The notes under the pieces were generated by a model that saw nothing but the letters and a program-made list of their open reading frames with translations, had not been told where the DNA came from and searched no databases. From Ochromonas danica (lineage: Eukaryota; Sar; Chrysophyceae; Chromulinales; Chromulinaceae): a DNA stretch of 64,000 bases. The position numbers were made by a program, and so were the translations under genes. This document shows, in pieces, positions 63,001 through 64,000 of the stretch (position 1 is the first letter of the stretch; each line of letters opens with the position of its first letter). The stretch covers positions 1 through 64,000 of the forward strand of contig VKHL01000117.1 of assembly GCA_015146655.1 (NCBI GenBank). The letters run 5' to 3'.

Positions 63001-64000
63001 CCGGCTGTCCACCGTTTCCTCATCCTGTGCTTGTGCTTGCCCGCTTTCATTTCTGTGTTCTTTGTGACTGAAGGCCTTGACAGCGCCAAAGACCATCTTT
63101 TTGAATGCTGAAGGAATCGACCCACCTTTCTTGTGTTTCTTGGAATGATTGGCCGTATCTTGCACCTCTGCCATCCCTTCGGCAACATGGCTTTCACTTT
63201 CACTTTCATTATTGTCGATTCCATGACTGATGGGGTTGTTACCATCGTCAATGCTATCCACAACACTTTTACCAGCACTACTGCGATTAAGATCACTGCT
63301 CAGTGACTCCCTGCTCTTAGAAACCACTCCCTGCTCATTTCCCTCCTCTTCGTCTGATTCGTCGAAGTACTGTTTTTGCTTTTTCAGAGGAGATGAGTTG
63401 GGCGTAGTTGTGGTGGACTCAAGTTCAATATTGGTCAACGAGAATGTGGAACCCTTCTTGTTGCTATCACCGCGACTAACTGAGGTTGATGTGCTGGGAA
63501 CATTGCCAGCAGATCCAACAACGGCAAGAGGGCCAGAAGAATTGTTTGAAGAAGCCCAGGCATCACCACCACTTGCCTTGGTTGAAGATGGTTGTGCACG
63601 GGGAAGATGCTTTTGGTCGTCACTTTCATCGTCCTTTGCTTTCTCTCCATCTTCCCAGATTGGTTTGCTTTCACGAGACGAAGTGGAGGTGGTTGATGGC
63701 TTTTGAGCTGTCTTTGCATCACCCACACTTGATACCACCATGGACCTCTTTTTAAGAACATTGAATGAATCGTCCGCCGACTCGGAGTCAGACTCTAGTT
63801 GAGCTGATGATGATGGCGGAGGAGTGCTGGAGACTACTTTTCCTTGACTTTTGATTGTAGCGGAAGCAGCAGTAACAGTGGAAGTTGTGCCACGATTACC
63901 GCGAGAATAAAAAGATGAAGAAGGCTTGAGATAGACATCATCCTCCTCGCTCTCATCATCGTTCAGGTCGTCCATAAACGATCGCAAAGAATCTGTGCGG
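60085..64000 (-). CDS. Long PH-domain protein, N-terminus possibly outside the window
   Basis: The frame is open from base 64000 to the stop at 60085, about 1,305 residues. The first ATG in the window is at 63975 (MDDLNDDESEEDD), but the frame continues upstream with plausible coding (RTDSLRSF), so the true start may lie outside. About the first 980 residues are Ser/Thr/Asp/Glu/Asn-rich and probably disordered, with a few helical basic patches (KKGGSIPSAFKKMVFGAVKAF; HRMKKALSRSPS). The C-terminal 300 residues hold a PH-like domain: LAGSLLKRGASRRSYHKRFLLL, ELEYYVLEYQ, then a long Ser/Gln/Pro/Glu insertion (about 1140-1255), and the closing helix TLQASTPNERLQWTQVLRG. A PH domain split by a large insertion is unusual but known in the superfamily. 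Likely role: membrane-lipid-dependent signalling or scaffolding (inference). Confidence 0.75.
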   Translation of the reverse strand, partial: RTDSLRSFMDDLNDDESEEDDVYLKPSSSFYSRGNRGTTSTVTAASATIKSQGKVVSSTPPPSSSAQLESDSESADDSFNVLKKRSMVVSSVGDAKTAQKPSTTSTSSRESKPIWEDGEKAKDDESDDQKHLPRAQPSSTKASGGDAWASSNNSSGPLAVVGSAGNVPSTSTSVSRGDSNKKGSTFSLTNIELESTTTTPNSSPLKKQKQYFDESDEEEGNEQGVVSKSRESLSSDLNRSSAGKSVVDSIDDGNNPISHGIDNNESESESHVAEGMAEVQDTANHSKKHKKGGSIPSAFKKMVFGAVKAFSHKEHRNESGQAQAQDEETVDSRSVGTNSQNLPNLSENVQTSKENGGVQTLQERGAILSSSIPLASGTLASRSSPTASPSLPTRTISNLTEESDPAASVESTHQRQGRGLFHRMKKALSRSPSIERKTDTPPPPIIHSDGFIATKGIGGSGLLRNDDISTGKYTRGLIGDSATPNVDEVNEKTRFEEMVNKLQASISDDTNNTESLPIPNNTVSNELAEVEKRPSIVPSVASTTSASGEIRVNSGVKIREEKEEVQSVGIAALTNPSNSSTPSDAALLGTTALVNSGNNSGGVNPTAMKRLSNPALKKAHSLSFLAGSTAHTANAFAAPSAVVTTPDQPTGISSVPAENLRFSTASSMSINQQSLKQAGGLNGRGLASLLRRELSSTPATSTQQLYRDSRSFSQQEIGSSLPSEMLRQLSLSSQSLSASAATRSSQSGMEQELLHRERDDRNIRTTTQRLEKLLLRSQTTSQLSKDLIELAKSKPFSDLDEEFMHQDKEDPKKSLSSNPVESSSPPSPPSKNIHPKVWQSMLEVQHRVWKPSASPVSPQRRQSNLLELDVLLRRSEAISWHLTDEQVDRMKALVEKNGKKDDASKAARKLDLRKKLSKKSEIFERFPLLPSPQDMSGDYHGVGTPFYPVDPLYGLRLLHPQLISSSSSRHFTSPETSCGKARGEIEDLVSRGLPLFSEVELALAVRLAGSLLKRGASRRSYHKRFLLLLANPHTNPNLGSNFRLINQWDFETKENGRGHLSHGNTSLAAASEAVELEYYVLEYQNCLPSAWGMVPIGYKRTFSVNRDLLAILSSSKKKKKGLEFKLIWRIESKQASSAQARDNTESAPVVTDSKDPSPFATTSTIQDQQSDVDDGEEIDSHDSDEESDDSDMPVRPNLLARQTGQSNSTAVSSVLAAGGSGNFQQKPEQQPEQPPQEGGGEEKKEEAPEKRGGRGGWVIGGVTYDASEIYEMTLQASTPNERLQWTQVLRGVAPSRVFVNTPSY

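Noticed and set aside
1-64000. CRISPR array, tRNA, rRNA or bacterial operon signals
   Set aside because: The periodic tracts are protein-coding stalk repeats without spacers. I recognised no tRNA or rRNA, and the genes are spliced.

Overview
This is a nuclear eukaryotic window. The evidence is GT-AG introns of about 60 to 195 bases, acidic and low-complexity regions inside proteins, ESCRT, PX, PDZ and DEAH-helicase genes, and no operon structure. Three features point to a stramenopile, most likely an ochrophyte alga with a secondary plastid: long P-[ST]-x-Q tetrapeptide stalks, Crinkler/RHS-type remains, and one protein whose signal peptide is followed at once by an aromatic residue in the style of a plastid presequence. 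The taxonomic call is inference; no rRNA or organelle marker is present.

Left half (1-38 kb): a cluster of four very large related cell-surface protein genes, here called A (1-3191, minus, cut by the window edge), B (5120-13897, minus), C (17203-28091, minus, one 77-base intron) and D (30314-38038, plus). Each has a signal sequence, one or two beta-propellers (NHL-type in A, B and D; BNR/sortilin-type in C), a 12-base-periodic proline/serine/threonine/glutamine stalk, and, where the end is visible, a Cys-rich GPS-like zone and six to eight membrane segments with an acidic tail. C also has PKD/REJ-like and EGF-like regions. The membrane half resembles polycystin-1-type proteins without a PLAT domain. 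B and D are inverted copies flanking C. A is a direct copy of the start of B. D has the body of B but the tail of C, so the cluster has exchanged segments. A secreted proteasome-alpha-like gene (14229-15778) lies divergently from B. Decayed scraps of C and of the proteasome-like gene lie at 15.8-16.7 kb.

Middle (38-42.3 kb): repeat-rich DNA, a broken Crinkler/RHS-type gene and a leucine-rich-repeat membrane-gene remnant.

Right half (42.6-64 kb): ordinary spliced genes. They are a FAIM1-PX-PDZ fusion (42627-44400), TSG101/VPS23 (45047-46914), a putative plastid-targeted protein (47415-49086), an eight-exon protein joining an XPG/FEN1-type nuclease to a DEAH helicase (50476-56625), two tandem copies of an unrecognised acidic-tailed protein gene (one frameshifted), and a long PH-domain protein that runs off the right edge. 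Decayed copies of the PH gene's 3' end are scattered at 49.6, 58.2 and 59.7 kb.

Exon joins for all spliced genes were worked out by hand from consensus splice sites and reading-frame agreement; no transcript data were available.
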